64,000 nt of DNA from Sphingomonas sediminicola (lineage in GTDB: Bacteria; Pseudomonadota; Alphaproteobacteria; Sphingomonadales; Sphingomonadaceae): NCBI RefSeq assembly GCF_014489515.1, contig NZ_CP060782.1, positions 1,736,001-1,800,000 of the forward strand, read 5' to 3'. Both the position numbers and the translations under genes were made by a program. Of this stretch, positions 37,909 to 49,092 are shown in pieces. Under the pieces are notes generated by a model, which ran no database searches, was not told where the DNA came from, and worked only from the letters and a program-made list of their open reading frames with translations. Position 1 is the first letter of the stretch, and the number at the start of each line of letters is the position of its first letter.

Positions 37909-40316
37909 ATGACCCGCACAGCATTGATCATGGCCGCCTGCCTAGCGGCGCTCGCCTCCCCTGCACCGGCGCAAAACAGTCCACCCAACGGAACCATCAC
38001 AAGCAACGACACGGCATCGGTAAGCGTCTCCGCGCTGACGGATTCGATTTTGCGAGTTCGGGTGGTGAAGACCGGTTCCGAGGCTCCCGAGGATGCGAGC
38101 TGGGCCGTTTCATCCGCGGTTCGCGGCAAAAGCGTGAAAGTCCGGCGCGTGCCCGGCGGCTTCCAAACCGGATCACTTTCTGTGCGGATCGATCCGGCGA
38201 CCTTACGGCTCACCGTGGCCGACCTCGAGGGTCGTACCATCGTCGACGACGTGTCCGGATCCATGAGCTTCGAGGGCAGCCGCTTCACTTTGCGCAAGGC
38301 AATGCCGACCGGCGAGCAATATTACGGGCTCGGCGATAAGACCGGGCCGTTCAACCGCCGCGGCGCAAGCTACGTGAACTGGACTACGGATGCCTGGGGC
38401 TTCGATCGCGCCACCGACCCCATCTACAAATCAATTCCATTCTACATCGCGACCGGCGGTCCCGGCGGCGCCTACGGCCTGTTCCTGGACAATACGTGGC
38501 GAAGTGCGTTCGACTTCGGCCATCGCGACCAGAATGTGCTCGAGATTTCGGCTGATGGCGGCCCGATCGATTATTACGTCGTTGCGGGACCGACGGTCGC
38601 CGACGTTGTCCGCCGCTACACCGACCTGACCGGCAAGGCGCCGCTGCCGCCGCGCTGGGGTCTCGGTTACCAGCAGTCACGCTACAGCTACATGAACGCG
38701 ACCGAAGTCCGCGAGATCGCGAACCGATTGCGCGCCGACCGAATTCCCACGGACGTCATCTGGCTCGACATCGACTTCCAGGACCGGAACCGGCCGTTCT
38801 CGACGAACACCAAGACTTTTCCGGACCTCAAGGAACTTGCCCGCGATGTCGGAAAGGATGGCTTCAAGCTGGTGGCAATCACCGATCTCCACATCGCGCA
38901 CGCGCCGAACGAAGGATACGCGCCGTACGACAGCGGCATCGCCGGCGATCACTTCCTGAAGAACCCGGACGGCAGCCTGTACGTCGCGCCGGTCTGGCCA
39001 GGGCCATCGGTCTTCCCCGACTTCACTCGCAAGGCCAGCCGCGACTGGTGGGTGGGCTGTACAAGCCATTCGTCGATGATGGCATCGCCGGCTTCTGGAA
39101 CGACATGAACGAACCGGCGATCTTCGAAACACCGACCAAGACCATGCCGTTGGAGACAGTCCACCGCATCGATGACGACGGCTTCGCCCCGCGCACCGCG
39201 AACCATTCCGAAGTGCATAACGTTTACGGCATGGAGAACGGCCGGGCGACCTACGAAGGGCTTTTGAAGCTCCGGCCCAACGTTCGCCCCTTTGTTATGA
39301 CACGAGCAATGTTTGCTGGCGGGCAAAAGTTTGCAGTCACATGGACCGGCGACAACAACTCAACTTGGGATCATTTGAAGCTGGCCGTCCAGCAGATGCT
39401 GAACCTCGGCCTTTCAGGCGTTGCCTGGTCGGGTGCGGACATTCCAGGTTTCATTGGCGGGGCGAGCCCGGAGCTGGCGACACGCTGGTATGAGATTGCG
39501 GCATTCACTCCGATCTATCGCGGTCACGCGGCCAATGACGCGCCTAGGGCCGAGCCGTGGATCGACGGTCCGGAGCACCTCGCAATCCGCCGCCGCTACA
39601 TCGGGGAGCGGTACCGGCTGATGCCGTACCTCTACGCGGTCGCGGAGCAGAATGCGCGTACGGGCGACCCTTTCATGCGCCCGACCTTCTACGACTATCC
39701 CGAGCTGGCGAAGGCGCCGTGCGACCAATCGATGGCCTTCACGCTCGGACGTGACCTTCTGGTCGCTCCGTCCCCGAAGCCGGAATCGACCTATGCCTAC
39801 AATGTCTGCATGCCCGGACCGGGCTGGTTCGATTATTGGAGCGGCCTGCCTGTATTAGGCGAGCGCAAGCCGGACGCGCCGTTTGAGGTGGTGAGGGAAA
39901 CACCCACGCTCGACCGCCTGCCGGTGTTTGTCCGTGGCGGCGCGATCGTCCCGCGCCAGCCTTTGACGCAGACCACATCGGTGATGCCCAACGGGCCGCT
40001 CGAATTGCACGTCTATCCGGGACAGGATTGCAGCGGCCAGCTTTATTGGGATGACGGCGTCAGCATCCGCGGCGATAGCCTTCGCCAGACGGTCCGCTGC
40101 ACGCTCGGCAAGGACGGAATCATGCTCCACTTCGACAAGCGCGAAGGGAGCTTCAGGCCGTGGTGGAAGCAGATCGCGGTCACCGTCCACGGGTGGACCG
40201 GACCGGCTAAGGTGCGCGGCGTCGCCGGCGTCGAAACGGACGCTGAGCGGCGCACGGTCCGCTTCGTCATCCCCGACCAAAAGCGCGCATCCGACTTCGT
40301 GCTGTCGCGCTTTTGA
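37909..40316 (+). CDS. Secreted GH31 alpha-glucosidase-like enzyme (apparent frameshift)
   Basis: The Sec signal peptide ends ASPAPAQ. GH31 features follow: the N-terminal beta-domain with GLGDKTGPFNRRG, the barrel segment RWGLGYQQSRYSYMNATEV, TDVIWLDIDF, and the nucleophile in GFWNDMNEPAIF. The acid/base region lies in WTGDNNSTWDHLKLAV. The frame breaks near 39049-39055; one added base gives 802 residues. Members include alpha-glucosidases and alpha-xylosidases and the substrate cannot be set by eye. Its stop overlaps the symporter start (TGATG), so the two form an operon. Confidence 0.9.
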
Positions 40317-41640
40317 TGGACGCGAACCGCCCCTCCAAAGCGCGATTATTGCTTTTCGCGTTCGGGGACTTCGCGTTCAACCTTTTCTGGCAGAGCGTGA
40401 TGCTCTTCCTGCTCTTCTACTACACCGACGCCTTGGACATCCCGATCGGCGTCGCGGCCACGACCTACCTGGTCGCATCGGTGTGGGACGGAATCGCAAA
40501 CTTTGCAGCAGGCGTTCTCGTCGACCGCCGCCATAGCTCGCTGAGATTTGGCGCGATCCTCGTTGCCGGCGCCGTGCCGTTCGGCCTTTGCTTCGGCCTC
40601 ATCTACATGCCCCGATCGGAAGCGGCGCCCTTCTCGTGGCAAGCGTCCTTGGAGCGCATTTGCTGTTCCGCACTGCCTACGCCGCCGTGAACGTCCCCTA
40701 TCTCGCGATGACCGCACGGATCAGCGCCGACCCGGGCGACCGTGCCTTTGTTGCCGGTATGCGCATGCTGTTCGGGACAGCCGCCGCGGTGCTTGTCGCC
40801 CTATGCACGGTCCCGGTTGGCCGTTGGTTGACGGGCTCGACCGCATCCCAGGCCTACTTCGGCGCGGCGATCCTGTTCGCAACCGTTGGGGCCATCATCC
40901 TCATGATCGTCGGCCTCACTTATCGCGAGTGCACGCTCATCGAGCGGCCGATACCGCGAAGCGTCAAGGCAGCACTCGTCAGCCTCGCAGGCAATCGCGC
41001 CTACGTCACGCTCAGCGCCGCCATGATGGCGATGATCGTGGCGATAACGGTGCTCAACAAATCGGTTCTCTACTACTTCAAATATCTGCTCAACGACCCA
41101 GAGGCGGGGCAGCTTGCGCTGGCGTCGATGGGCATCGTCAGCGGTATCGCGATCCCGCTCTGGATGCTGCTCGGCCGAGTGATCGGGATGCGAGCCTTGT
41201 GGCTGATCGCGGCGGGCCTCGGGATGATCGGGCTGCTGCTGTTCGGCGCGGTCGACGTTCACCGGACCGGCCTGATGCAGATCTTCCTGATCGGCATGCA
41301 GGTTATGATTGTCGGCCTGAACTTCGTGTTCTGGGCAATGCTTCCGAACACCATCGAATATGGCGAGCAGGCGACCGGCTTCCACGTCGAAGGGACCGTA
41401 TTCGGCGTCGCTGCCCTTCTGCAGCGCATTGCCATAGGCCTTGCGACCGCGATTCTCGGCTGGAGCTTCTGGTCGGTCGGCTTCGTGCCTAATGTCGAGC
41501 AGAGCAGCGCGACATTGAGCGGCATGCGCACCACGGTCGTGGTCGTGCCTTTGGTCTTCCTTGCGCTGTCCTGCGTCGCAATGCTGCTCAACCCGCTGGG
41601 CCGGGAAAGTGCACCCAAACTCGAAGCCGAGCCCGCCTAA
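40316..41640 (+). CDS. GPH-type sugar:cation symporter, MFS (apparent frameshift)
   Basis: About 12 membrane helices in the glycoside-pentoside-hexuronide (MelB-like) pattern are seen. The N-terminal FAFGDFAFNLFWQSVMLFLLFYYTD and VWDGIANFAAGVLVDRR segments and the later FRTAYAAVNVPYLAMTARIS loop are typical. The frame breaks at the C4 run 40610-40613; one added base gives 441 residues. It probably imports oligo- or monosaccharides released by the neighbouring hydrolases. It converges with the GH3 gene, with a 4-base overlap. Confidence 0.88.
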
Positions 41641-43921
41641 GCGGTCAGGTCGAACGTGCCGTGCACGCCCTCCGCCTCGGCAGACGGAGCGATCCAGACA
41701 TCGAACGTGCCGGGCTCGACGACCGGCTTGTTGGCGACGCCGTAGAATTGCAGGTCGGCCGGTCGCAGCGTGAAGCGCACGACCTCAGACTGGCCGGGCT
41801 CGAGCTTGATCTTCTTGAAGCCCTTCATCTCGCGGACCGGGCGCGTAATGCTCGCCACCCGATCATGGATGTAGAGCTGGACGACCTCCTCCGCCGCGCG
41901 CTGGCCACGGTTCGCGATCGTGGCAGTCACCTCGATCTCGCCGTTCATGCCGATGCTCGGCGAGCTGATCGTGAAACCGCTGTACTCGATCTTGCCGTAG
42001 GTCAGGCCGTGCCCGAACGGATAGAGCGAGGTGTTGGTGATGCCGCGAAAGCGCGCCTTGTAATCCTCCAGCTTCGGGTCCGGGTTTGGACGGCCCGTCG
42101 GCTTGTGCGCGTAATAATAAGGCTGCTGGCCGGCGAGGCGCGGGAAGCTCGACGGGAGGCGTCCCGACGGGCCGTATGCGCCGAACAAGACGTCGGCGAT
42201 CGAGTTGCCGGTCTCGGTACCGAGGAACCAGGTGACGAGGATCGCCGGCGCATTCGCGACCGCACCTTCGAGTGCCAGAGCGCGGCCGTTCTTGAGAACG
42301 ACGACGACGGGCTTGCCGACCTTGGCGACCGCCTCCGCCAACTCCTGCTGCGGCTTTGGAACGACGATGTCGGCGCGCGACTGGGCCTCGCCCGACATGC
42401 CCTGCGACTCACCAATGGCGAGCACGACGATGTCCGCCTGCTGCGCCGCCGCGACGGCCTGATCGATGCCCCCGGAATGGGCTGATCGACCTTCGAGCCT
42501 TCGGCGATGATCAGCGAATTCTTGTCGGCGATCGCGCCGCGGACTCCGGTGGCGAGATCGACCGCCTTCTCGTCCGTTCCATAGACGACCCACGGGCCGA
42601 CGAGGTCATGCTGTCCGCTCGCGAACGGGCCGATCAGCGCGATCTTCTTGCCAGAGCGCGGCAGCGGCAGGAGGTCGCCGTCATTTTTCAGCATGACGAT
42701 CGACTTGCGGCCGGACTCGCGGGCGATGGCCCGGCTGCGCGGAAGCATGGAGCGCGACGCCTCACGCTTTTCGTCAATGCGGCGGAACGGATCTTCGAAC
42801 AGTCCGAGCATCGCCTTCATCGCCAGCACTCGACGGACAGAGGTATCGAGCAATTGCTGCGGCACTTCGCCGCTTCTCACCAGGTCGGGCAGATGCTGGC
42901 GATAGAGGCCGCTCTGCATGCTCATGTCGACGCCTGCGAGGAAGGCGAGCTTCGCAGCGTCGCGCCCGTCCTTGGCATAGCCATGTTTGATCATCTCTTC
43001 GTCGCCCGTGTAGTCCGACACGACGAAGCCCTGGAAACCCCACTCGCCGCGCAGAACCTCGGTCATCAGCCAGTGGTTGCCGGTCGCGGGAATGCCCGAG
43101 AGCTCGTTGAACGACGCCATCGCCGACAAGGCGCCTGCGTCAAAGCCCGCCTTGTAGGGCTTGAGGTAGACCTCGCGCAGCGTACGCTCCGACAGGTCGA
43201 CCGTATTGTAGTCCATGCCGGATTCCGCCGCGCCATAGGCAGCGAAGTGCTTCACGCAGGCGAGGAAGTGCTCGTTCGACTTGAAGTTCGCGCCCTGGAA
43301 GCCCTGCACGCGCGCAGCGGCGAAAAGGCTGCCAAGCAACGGGTCCTCGCCGCCGCCTTCGACGCCGCGGCCCCAGCGCTGATCGCGGGCCACGTCGACC
43401 ATCGGTGAGAAGTTCCAGTCGATGCCCGCACCCGACGCTTCGAACGCTGCGACCTCTGCGGTACGGCGCGCGAGCTCGGGCTCGAAGCTCGCGACTTCGG
43501 CCAGCGGCACAGGGAAGATGGTGCGGTGGCCGTGAATGATGTCGGCGGCGAAGATCAACGGGATCTTCATCCGCGATTCCTTCATCGCTGCGTTCTGCAT
43601 GATCCGCGCCATGCGCGCGCCATTACCGTTGAACACGCCGGTGAGCTGACCCTTGCGAGCCTCGTCCACCTGCTGCGGGAAATTGCTGTTGCTCGGAGGA
43701 TTGAGCGCCGCCGCGATGCCGCCGCCCCAGGCAGACGCCATCAGGCTTAACTGGCCCGCTTTTTCCTCGAGCGTCATCCGCGCGATCAGGCTGTCCACGA
43801 ACGCCGGAACTTCCAGCCGGCCCGCTGTCTGCAGAAGCGCCCTTGCCGGACTCGCCAACCAAGCGGCAACGGCGCCCGCGCCCATAAGCGTGGCCCTGCG
43901 CGAAATGCGCGTATCGAGCAT
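41637..43921 (-). CDS. Exported GH3 beta-glucosidase (BglX-like; apparent frameshift)
   Basis: The N-terminus has a Tat-like signal (ISRRATLMGAGAVAAW). GH3 features are AADIIHGHRTIFPVPL, the barrel segment DQRWGRGVEGGGEDP, KHFAAYGAAESG, and the nucleophile Asp in GFVVSDYTGDEE. The second domain contains LGTETGNSIADVLFG, and a C-terminal Fn3-like domain follows. The frame breaks at the C5 run 42469-42473; one added base gives 761 residues. It lies divergent from the LacI gene with the palindromic operator between them. Confidence 0.92.
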
Positions 43922-43992
43922 TCTCTCTCCCCTTCTCTTGCGCTCTGCTTGGCGCTCCGAGCAATCGCCGGATCAGAGTCCTTGACCTGGTT

Positions 43993-44006
43993 TGTAACCG
44001 GTTACA
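43993..44006. promoter_or_regulatory. LacI-type operator TGTAACCGGTTACA (copy 1)
   Basis: This perfect 14-bp palindrome lies in the 157-base region between the divergent GH3 beta-glucosidase and LacI regulator genes. It has the central CG and symmetric half-sites of LacI-family operators. An identical copy is found upstream of the TonB receptor at 52194-52207. Confidence 0.8.
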
Positions 44007-44078
44007 TGACCCAGCGAACAGGTAAATGCAATCGGTCAGCCGGTGACATTTGCCCCAACCGCCGCTCATAAGGAAGGC

Positions 44079-45077
44079 ATGGCAGACGCGACGATCCGCG
44101 ATGTGGCACGCCGCGCCCAGGTTTCGGTCGCGTCGGTCTCGCGCGTCCTCAACCGGCTGGAGAATGTCAGCGAGGAAACCCGCAACCGGGTTACCGACGC
44201 CGTGCGCGAGCTGGGTTACGTTCCGCATGCCGGCGCCCGCAGCCTGAGCCTTGCAAAGACGAATGCGATCGGCGTCGTTCTCCCGGATTTCCACGGCGAG
44301 TTCTTTTCGGAGATCGTGCGCGGAATGGACCGCGAGGCGAGCCGCCACGGCTACATGCTGCTGCTGTCCAACGTTCACGCCGGAAGCGAGCAATCGGCGA
44401 ACGCGATGCGCGCGATGCGCGGCCGCGTCGACGGCCTGGTGATCCTCGCCCCTCACCTGACGGAGGAAGAACTCGCCGACGCGGTTCCTGCACGAACTCC
44501 GGCCGTGCTGATCAACACGCGCGGCGTTGCCGGCGGACACCCGGGAGTGCGGCTCGACAATGCCGCGGGTGTAGAGGCCGTTGCCGACCACCTCGTCTCG
44601 CTCGGGCGCAAGCGGATCATCCACATTGCCGGCGCCGCCGGAAATATTGATGCGATCGAGCGCGCCGATGCGTTCAAGGCTGCGCTGGAAAAGCGCGGCG
44701 TTGCGGTTGAGATCGTGCAAGGCGATTTTACCGAGGAATCCGGCGAAGCGGCGATCGACGCACTGCTGAAATCCGGCCGCAAATTCGACGCCGTGTTCGC
44801 CGGCAACGACATGATGGCGAGTGGTGCACTGCAAGCGCTCAACCGCGCCGGCGTTCGCGTGCCCGATGAGGTTGCGGTTGTCGGATTCGACGACATTCCG
44901 CTGGCCCGTCACATCGGTCTCACCACGGTGCAAGTTCACATCGCCGAACTCGGCGAGCGGGCACTGGACCGGCTTCTCGCGATTCTCGCGGGCGAGGAAG
45001 ATTCCGGCGGGCAGGAACTCCACAAGCCTGAGCTCGTCATTCGTTCAACTACCGACCCGAAAGCCAGATCACGTTGA
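44079..45077 (+). CDS. LacI family transcriptional repressor
   Basis: This is about 332 residues from ATG 44079 (AAGGAAGGC upstream). The DNA-binding part is TIRDVARRAQVSVASVSRVLNRLENVSEETRNRV and the hinge ELGYVPHAGARSL. The effector domain starts at IGVVLPDFHGEFFSEIVRGM and ends with VPDEVAVVGFDDIPLARHIGLTTV. It most likely binds the TGTAACCGGTTACA sites in front of GH3 and the TonB receptor and responds to a sugar. The TGA overlaps the TTG start of the next gene. Confidence 0.92.
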   Translation: MADATIRDVARRAQVSVASVSRVLNRLENVSEETRNRVTDAVRELGYVPHAGARSLSLAKTNAIGVVLPDFHGEFFSEIVRGMDREASRHGYMLLLSNVHAGSEQSANAMRAMRGRVDGLVILAPHLTEEELADAVPARTPAVLINTRGVAGGHPGVRLDNAAGVEAVADHLVSLGRKRIIHIAGAAGNIDAIERADAFKAALEKRGVAVEIVQGDFTEESGEAAIDALLKSGRKFDAVFAGNDMMASGALQALNRAGVRVPDEVAVVGFDDIPLARHIGLTTVQVHIAELGERALDRLLAILAGEEDSGGQELHKPELVIRSTTDPKARSR

Positions 45078-46497
45078 TATCCCTCGACCGTCGCAAGCTT
45101 CTACAAGGTTCATCGCTGCTGATCGCTGGAACTGCGCTTCCGGCGTGCACGTCCATCACCTACTCTTCGCCCGAACGCACTCTTCCCGCTTTCTACGAGG
45201 ACATCGAGCAGCGGACGTTCCGATTCTACTGGGATACGGTGAACCGGAAGAACGGGCTGGTCCCGATCGCTGGCCAACACCCTCTTTCTCCAGCATCGCG
45301 GCGGTTGGATTTGCACTTCCGGCGTACGCGATCGGTATCGAGCGTGGATGGTGCACCCGTGCAGAAGCGCGCGACCTGACGCTGACGACGCTGCGCTTCT
45401 TCTGGAACGCGCCGCAGGGGCCGGAAAGCTCGGGCACTGCTGGCTACAAGGGCTTCTTCTACCACTTCCTCAACATGGAGACCGGCCTCCGGCATCGGGA
45501 TGTCGAGCTGTCTAGCGTGGACACGACCATCCTCATGATGGGGGTCCTTTTTGCGAGCCAATATTATGACCGCGCCGATGCGGCCGAGCGCGAAATCCGC
45601 GACCTCGCGCAGAAGATCTACGCGCGAGCCGACTGGAATTTCTTCCGCAGCGACGGGCGTGCCGCGATCTCGATGGGCTGGCATCCGGGCGGGGCCTAAT
45701 TCCGGCCAACTGGACCGGGTTCAACGAAGGGATGTTCGTCAACATCCTGGCGCTCGGTTCTCCAACTCTTCCAGGCCCGACAACCTCTGGGAGCAGTGGA
45801 CCGCGCCATATCCGAACTTCTGGCGTGGAGAGGGCCGACGCGGAGGGTCGCATTCGCGCCGCTGATGCCCGGTCAGTACAGCCAGATCTTCATCGACTTT
45901 CGCGGCATCCGGGACGCCGTGATGCGCGAGGCCGGATTCGACTATTTCGAAAACAGCCGCCGCGAGACCTACGCCAACCGGGCTTATTGCGTTGCCAATC
46001 CGATGGGATGGCAGGCTTATTCAGGGCGCTTGTGGGGACTGGCCGCGTGCGACGGACCGGGGAACTTCCGCCTTCCCTACGGTAGCGAGACGCGTCAGTT
46101 CTACGGCTATAGCGCCCGCGGACCGGTCGGCGAGCCGGATGGACGCGATGACGGGACTCTCACACCGTCGGCAGCGCTCGGGTCGCTGCCTTTCGCTCCG
46201 GAGATCGTCATCCCGGTGGCGGAGGAAATGAGGAAGTGGCCAGGGCTCTACGATCGCTACGGCTTCCGCGACGCATTCAACCCTAGCTTCAAATATGACG
46301 TGCATAAGCTCGAGACCGGCTCGGTCGATCCGCAGAGTGGCTGGGTCGCGACTGACTATATTGGCATCGACCAGGGACCGATCCTGCTACAGGCTGCCAA
46401 TCACCGGAACGACTTCGTCTGGCGGTACACTCGGCGGGTGCCCGCGATCCGGCTGGGACTGAAGCGGGCGGGATTCACCGGCGGCTGGCTCGGCTGA
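45074..46497 (+). CDS. Glucoamylase-family protein (PF10091 type, GH144-like; four apparent frameshifts)
   Basis: The N-terminus has RRKLLQGSSLLIAGTALPAC, a Tat-like and lipobox-bearing signal. After repair the body has FYEDIEQRTFRFYWDTVN, SIAAVGFALPAYAIG, GFFYHFLNMETGLRH, ELSSVDTTILMMG, GWHPG-GLIPANWTGFNEGM and FAPLMPGQYSQIFIDFRG. This is the glucoamylase-family pattern that includes GH144 endo-beta-1,2-glucanases. Breaks lie at 45262-45264, 45691-45694, about 45774 and about 45832; four bases give 475 residues. Translation probably starts at TTG 45074, coupled to lacI. Activity on beta-1,2-glucan is inference. Confidence 0.85.
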
Positions 46498-48326
46498 TCA
46501 ACGCATCTTCACGATCCGGCTGAGCTTTGACACGCCGCTCTCGTTGAACGCTTCGATGGCGACCCAATAGGGCACGCCCTTATTCAGCGATCGCAGATCC
46601 TTCTGCAACGTCGCGGCATTGCCGAGTTCGTCCGCCCAAAGCTGGTAGGTCTGCGTCAGCCGATCCGCGCGAGTGCCGAACCGGATATTGTAGCCAACCA
46701 CCCCCGGAACCTTCGCCCAGCGGATTGTCGCATCGCGCTGGTCTCGATGGCGCTGGCCGACGACCGCTTCCGGCGTCGACGGTGCGCGGCCATCGGCATT
46801 GCCGAACACGCGGATGTCGCTGACGGCGAGGTTCGCCGCGCCGACATGGCCGTTCACCCAGCGGATGAAGCGGGTGCGCACCGGCTGCGGCAGCTCGATA
46901 TAGGCGTTGGGCCTGTCACGACGCGGGCCGTCGGGTTTCGCCACTGGTTGCCAATTCCTCCCGTCGACCGACTGCTGGAGTTCGAAATCCGTGTAGATGT
47001 CTGGAGCGTCGGCGAAGCGGCCCGACTTGTAGTCGGCATAGTTCACCTGCACCGCGCGCACGGTATTCACCGCCCCGAGGTCAACCGTCAGACTCTCTCC
47101 GGGCTTGTTCTGCGATGCGACCCAAAAGGTTCGCGGGTTCTCGTCCGTCACGCGGTCCGCGGCAAACCCGCCCTTCGTCGAGGAGGCCGTGACCGGCTTG
47201 CGGTAGGACAGCAACATCCAGCCCGTGAACAGGCTGTTGGGGTCGCTGACCTTCCTCGTAGGTACGTATTGCGGGAAGTCCTGAAAGCGCGACGAGGCCC
47301 ACATCTGGCCGTTGGCCTCGAACTTGGTCGGAAACATGTTGATCCGTCGCTCGAACGTCCAGTTGTAGCCGATCCACGGCGTGCCGGTGTTCCACCAGTT
47401 CCCGTAGTTATCCTGAAACGTCGATCCGTGGCCCGCGCCCTGCACGAAGCCGCCCGGCTTGTACGCGATCGGGTTGTACTCAGCGTAGGTGAACGGCCCG
47501 AGGGGCTTGTCCGACACGTAGGTGCCGTTGGCGTAGGCGTTGAACTCGGTGCCGGGCGCTCCGTACTGCAAATAATATTTGCCGCCGTGCTTGGTGACCC
47601 AGGCGCCTTCGACATAGGGCCTCGTCTTCTGTCCGTTGGCGAGCAACTCGTTGTGATCCTGCCCGAACCGCTCCCAGCCATGCTCTTCGGGATGGAGATT
47701 GAAGAGGGTGGTCGCCTTGCCCTTGTAGATGAGCTTCCCATCCTTGAACTCGATTTCGATGCCGTAGATCGGAAAGACGTTGCTGCTGTTCCAATAGAGG
47801 TACCAGCGGCCGTCATCGTCCTTCAACAGGCCCGGATCCCAAGGCCCCGGCGGAATCTCGCCCGGCTTCATCTTCTCGGGATATTTGTCGTCCACCGCGC
47901 CCGGCAAATCGGGCATGGATCGGACAAGAAAGTCCAGCTTTCCGGTTTCCGGGCAGTCGTAACGAGGATCGATCCGGGCCGCGTAAAAGACATCGACGGC
48001 CAGATGATGAGCCGATCCCCATCCGAGGCCACCGAGGGCGCCACAATGCCGCCGAATGGCCAGCGTGAAGGCGTGATGAAGGTCCAGTCGATGAGGTTGG
48101 TCGAACGCCAGTAACCGTCGGCCAAAGTCTGGAAGAGGTAGTAGGCACCCTTATGGCGAACGATCGAGGGGTCGGCCCCGGTGCGGTAGCTGACGCCGTT
48201 GTTCGTCTGCTCCCAATTATAGCGGTAGTCGACGTCGACGGGGTTGATGTAGGTCCTCTTCTCCGCCGCGGCGGAAGTTCCAAGCACTGCAACGCAACAG
48301 CCAATCCACAACCCAAACCCACGCAT
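46498..48326 (-). CDS. Secreted GH43-like glycosidase with discoidin and Fn3-like domains (apparent frameshift)
   Basis: A signal peptide (ending GTSAAA) precedes a five-bladed-propeller glycosidase pattern: TYINPVDVDYRYN, GADPSIVRHKGAYYLFQT, the PWDPGLLKDDDGRWYLYW segment and YVEGAWVTKHGGKYYLQYG. From about residue 385 an F5/8 type C (CBM32-like) domain follows (TASSTKGGFAADRVTDEN, then FVRW-like strand), and then an Fn3-like domain to the end. The frame breaks near 48000; one added base gives 609 residues. Its stop abuts the stop of the glucoamylase-family gene (TGATCA). Confidence 0.82.
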
Positions 48327-48400
48327 TTCAGAAATTCCTCAATGTCCACGCACAAAGATGTTCGCCGTCAGCCGCCCCTCGCGAGGGTCTCCGCTGAAGC

Positions 48401-49027
48401 TCATGCCGGGGGGATGATGCCCGAATGGAGCAGGCTGCCCTGGTAGATGACGAGCCGGTCCACGACGCCTTCAACCGCGCCGATCTGCTCATAAAACTGG
48501 TTCGACCCGTGAATGTATCCGGAGTCCTTCGGAAGCATTGCAGCTTCTTTCTCGGCGGTCGTGACGAAGCGCGCGATATTGGCTTCAGTGACACGCTCAA
48601 TTCCGGTCGAGCGCTGGCGGTAGAATGCCGTGCCCGTGCCATCAGGAATTCGAAGATAATGGAGCAGCGCAAAATACTTCTGATCAGTTGAATCGAAGTG
48701 CGGCGCGCGTTGGGCTTCACGAAGCTCCGACGGTTTCGCGGTGACCATCGAAAAGCTCGCCTCGAGCAAATCGAATCCCTCAACGTCGAACGCCCCTGCA
48801 ATGAACTGCGCGGAGCGTTGGCAGAGATCTTCGACATAGGCGTTCGCCGGCTCGTCAGCCCGATCGATCACTCGGCGCAGGCCGGGATAGTAGCTGTCGC
48901 GATTGATGGGCGGAAAGGGCGCGAACGCCTCCGCGGCGGCAAAAGCCTGATCGCAAGAGCCGCAGAAGTTGTCGATCACCACAACCGGGCTCTGCATCGA
49001 GCCCACGCGGCGCAGTTGGGGTTTCAC
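48401..49027 (-). CDS. DUF6445 family protein
   Basis: This 208-residue protein has VVVIDNF, DSYYPGLRR, H110-F-D112, LLHYLRIPDGTGTAFYR, TGIERV and a distal LLHSG (H201). The HxD...H order suggests a 2-oxoglutarate/Fe(II) oxygenase-like cupin. DUF6445 genes are repeatedly found next to tryptophan-halogenase-like genes and TonB receptors in sphingomonads and Caulobacter relatives. Here the receptor ends 66 bases upstream and the halogenase lies beyond it. Biochemical function is not known. A related protein is encoded at 829-1446. Confidence 0.82.
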   Translation of the reverse strand: MKPQLRRVGSMQSPVVVIDNFCGSCDQAFAAAEAFAPFPPINRDSYYPGLRRVIDRADEPANAYVEDLCQRSAQFIAGAFDVEGFDLLEASFSMVTAKPSELREAQRAPHFDSTDQKYFALLHYLRIPDGTGTAFYRQRSTGIERVTEANIARFVTTAEKEAAMLPKDSGYIHGSNQFYEQIGAVEGVVDRLVIYQGSLLHSGIIPPA

Positions 49028-49060
49028 CGAAACCTCTCCACCCCCGCGTTAAACGAAACC

Positions 49061-49080
49061 GGCGGGCCCGAAGGCCCACC
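49061..49080 (-). terminator. UUCG-tetraloop terminator after the TonB receptor
   Basis: In the minus-strand RNA, GGUGGGCC pairs with GGCCCGCC (one G-U) around a UUCG loop, followed by GGUUUCGUUU. It lies 13 bases after the receptor stop and separates it from the DUF6445 gene, so DUF6445 would depend on read-through or its own promoter. Confidence 0.75.
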
Positions 49081-49092
49081 GCCCCTCTTCCC

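Noticed and set aside
46747..48114. 455-residue open frame antisense to the GH43 gene
   Set aside because: High-GC third-position bias keeps antisense frames open; the sense strand encodes a clear glycosidase with discoidin-like domain.
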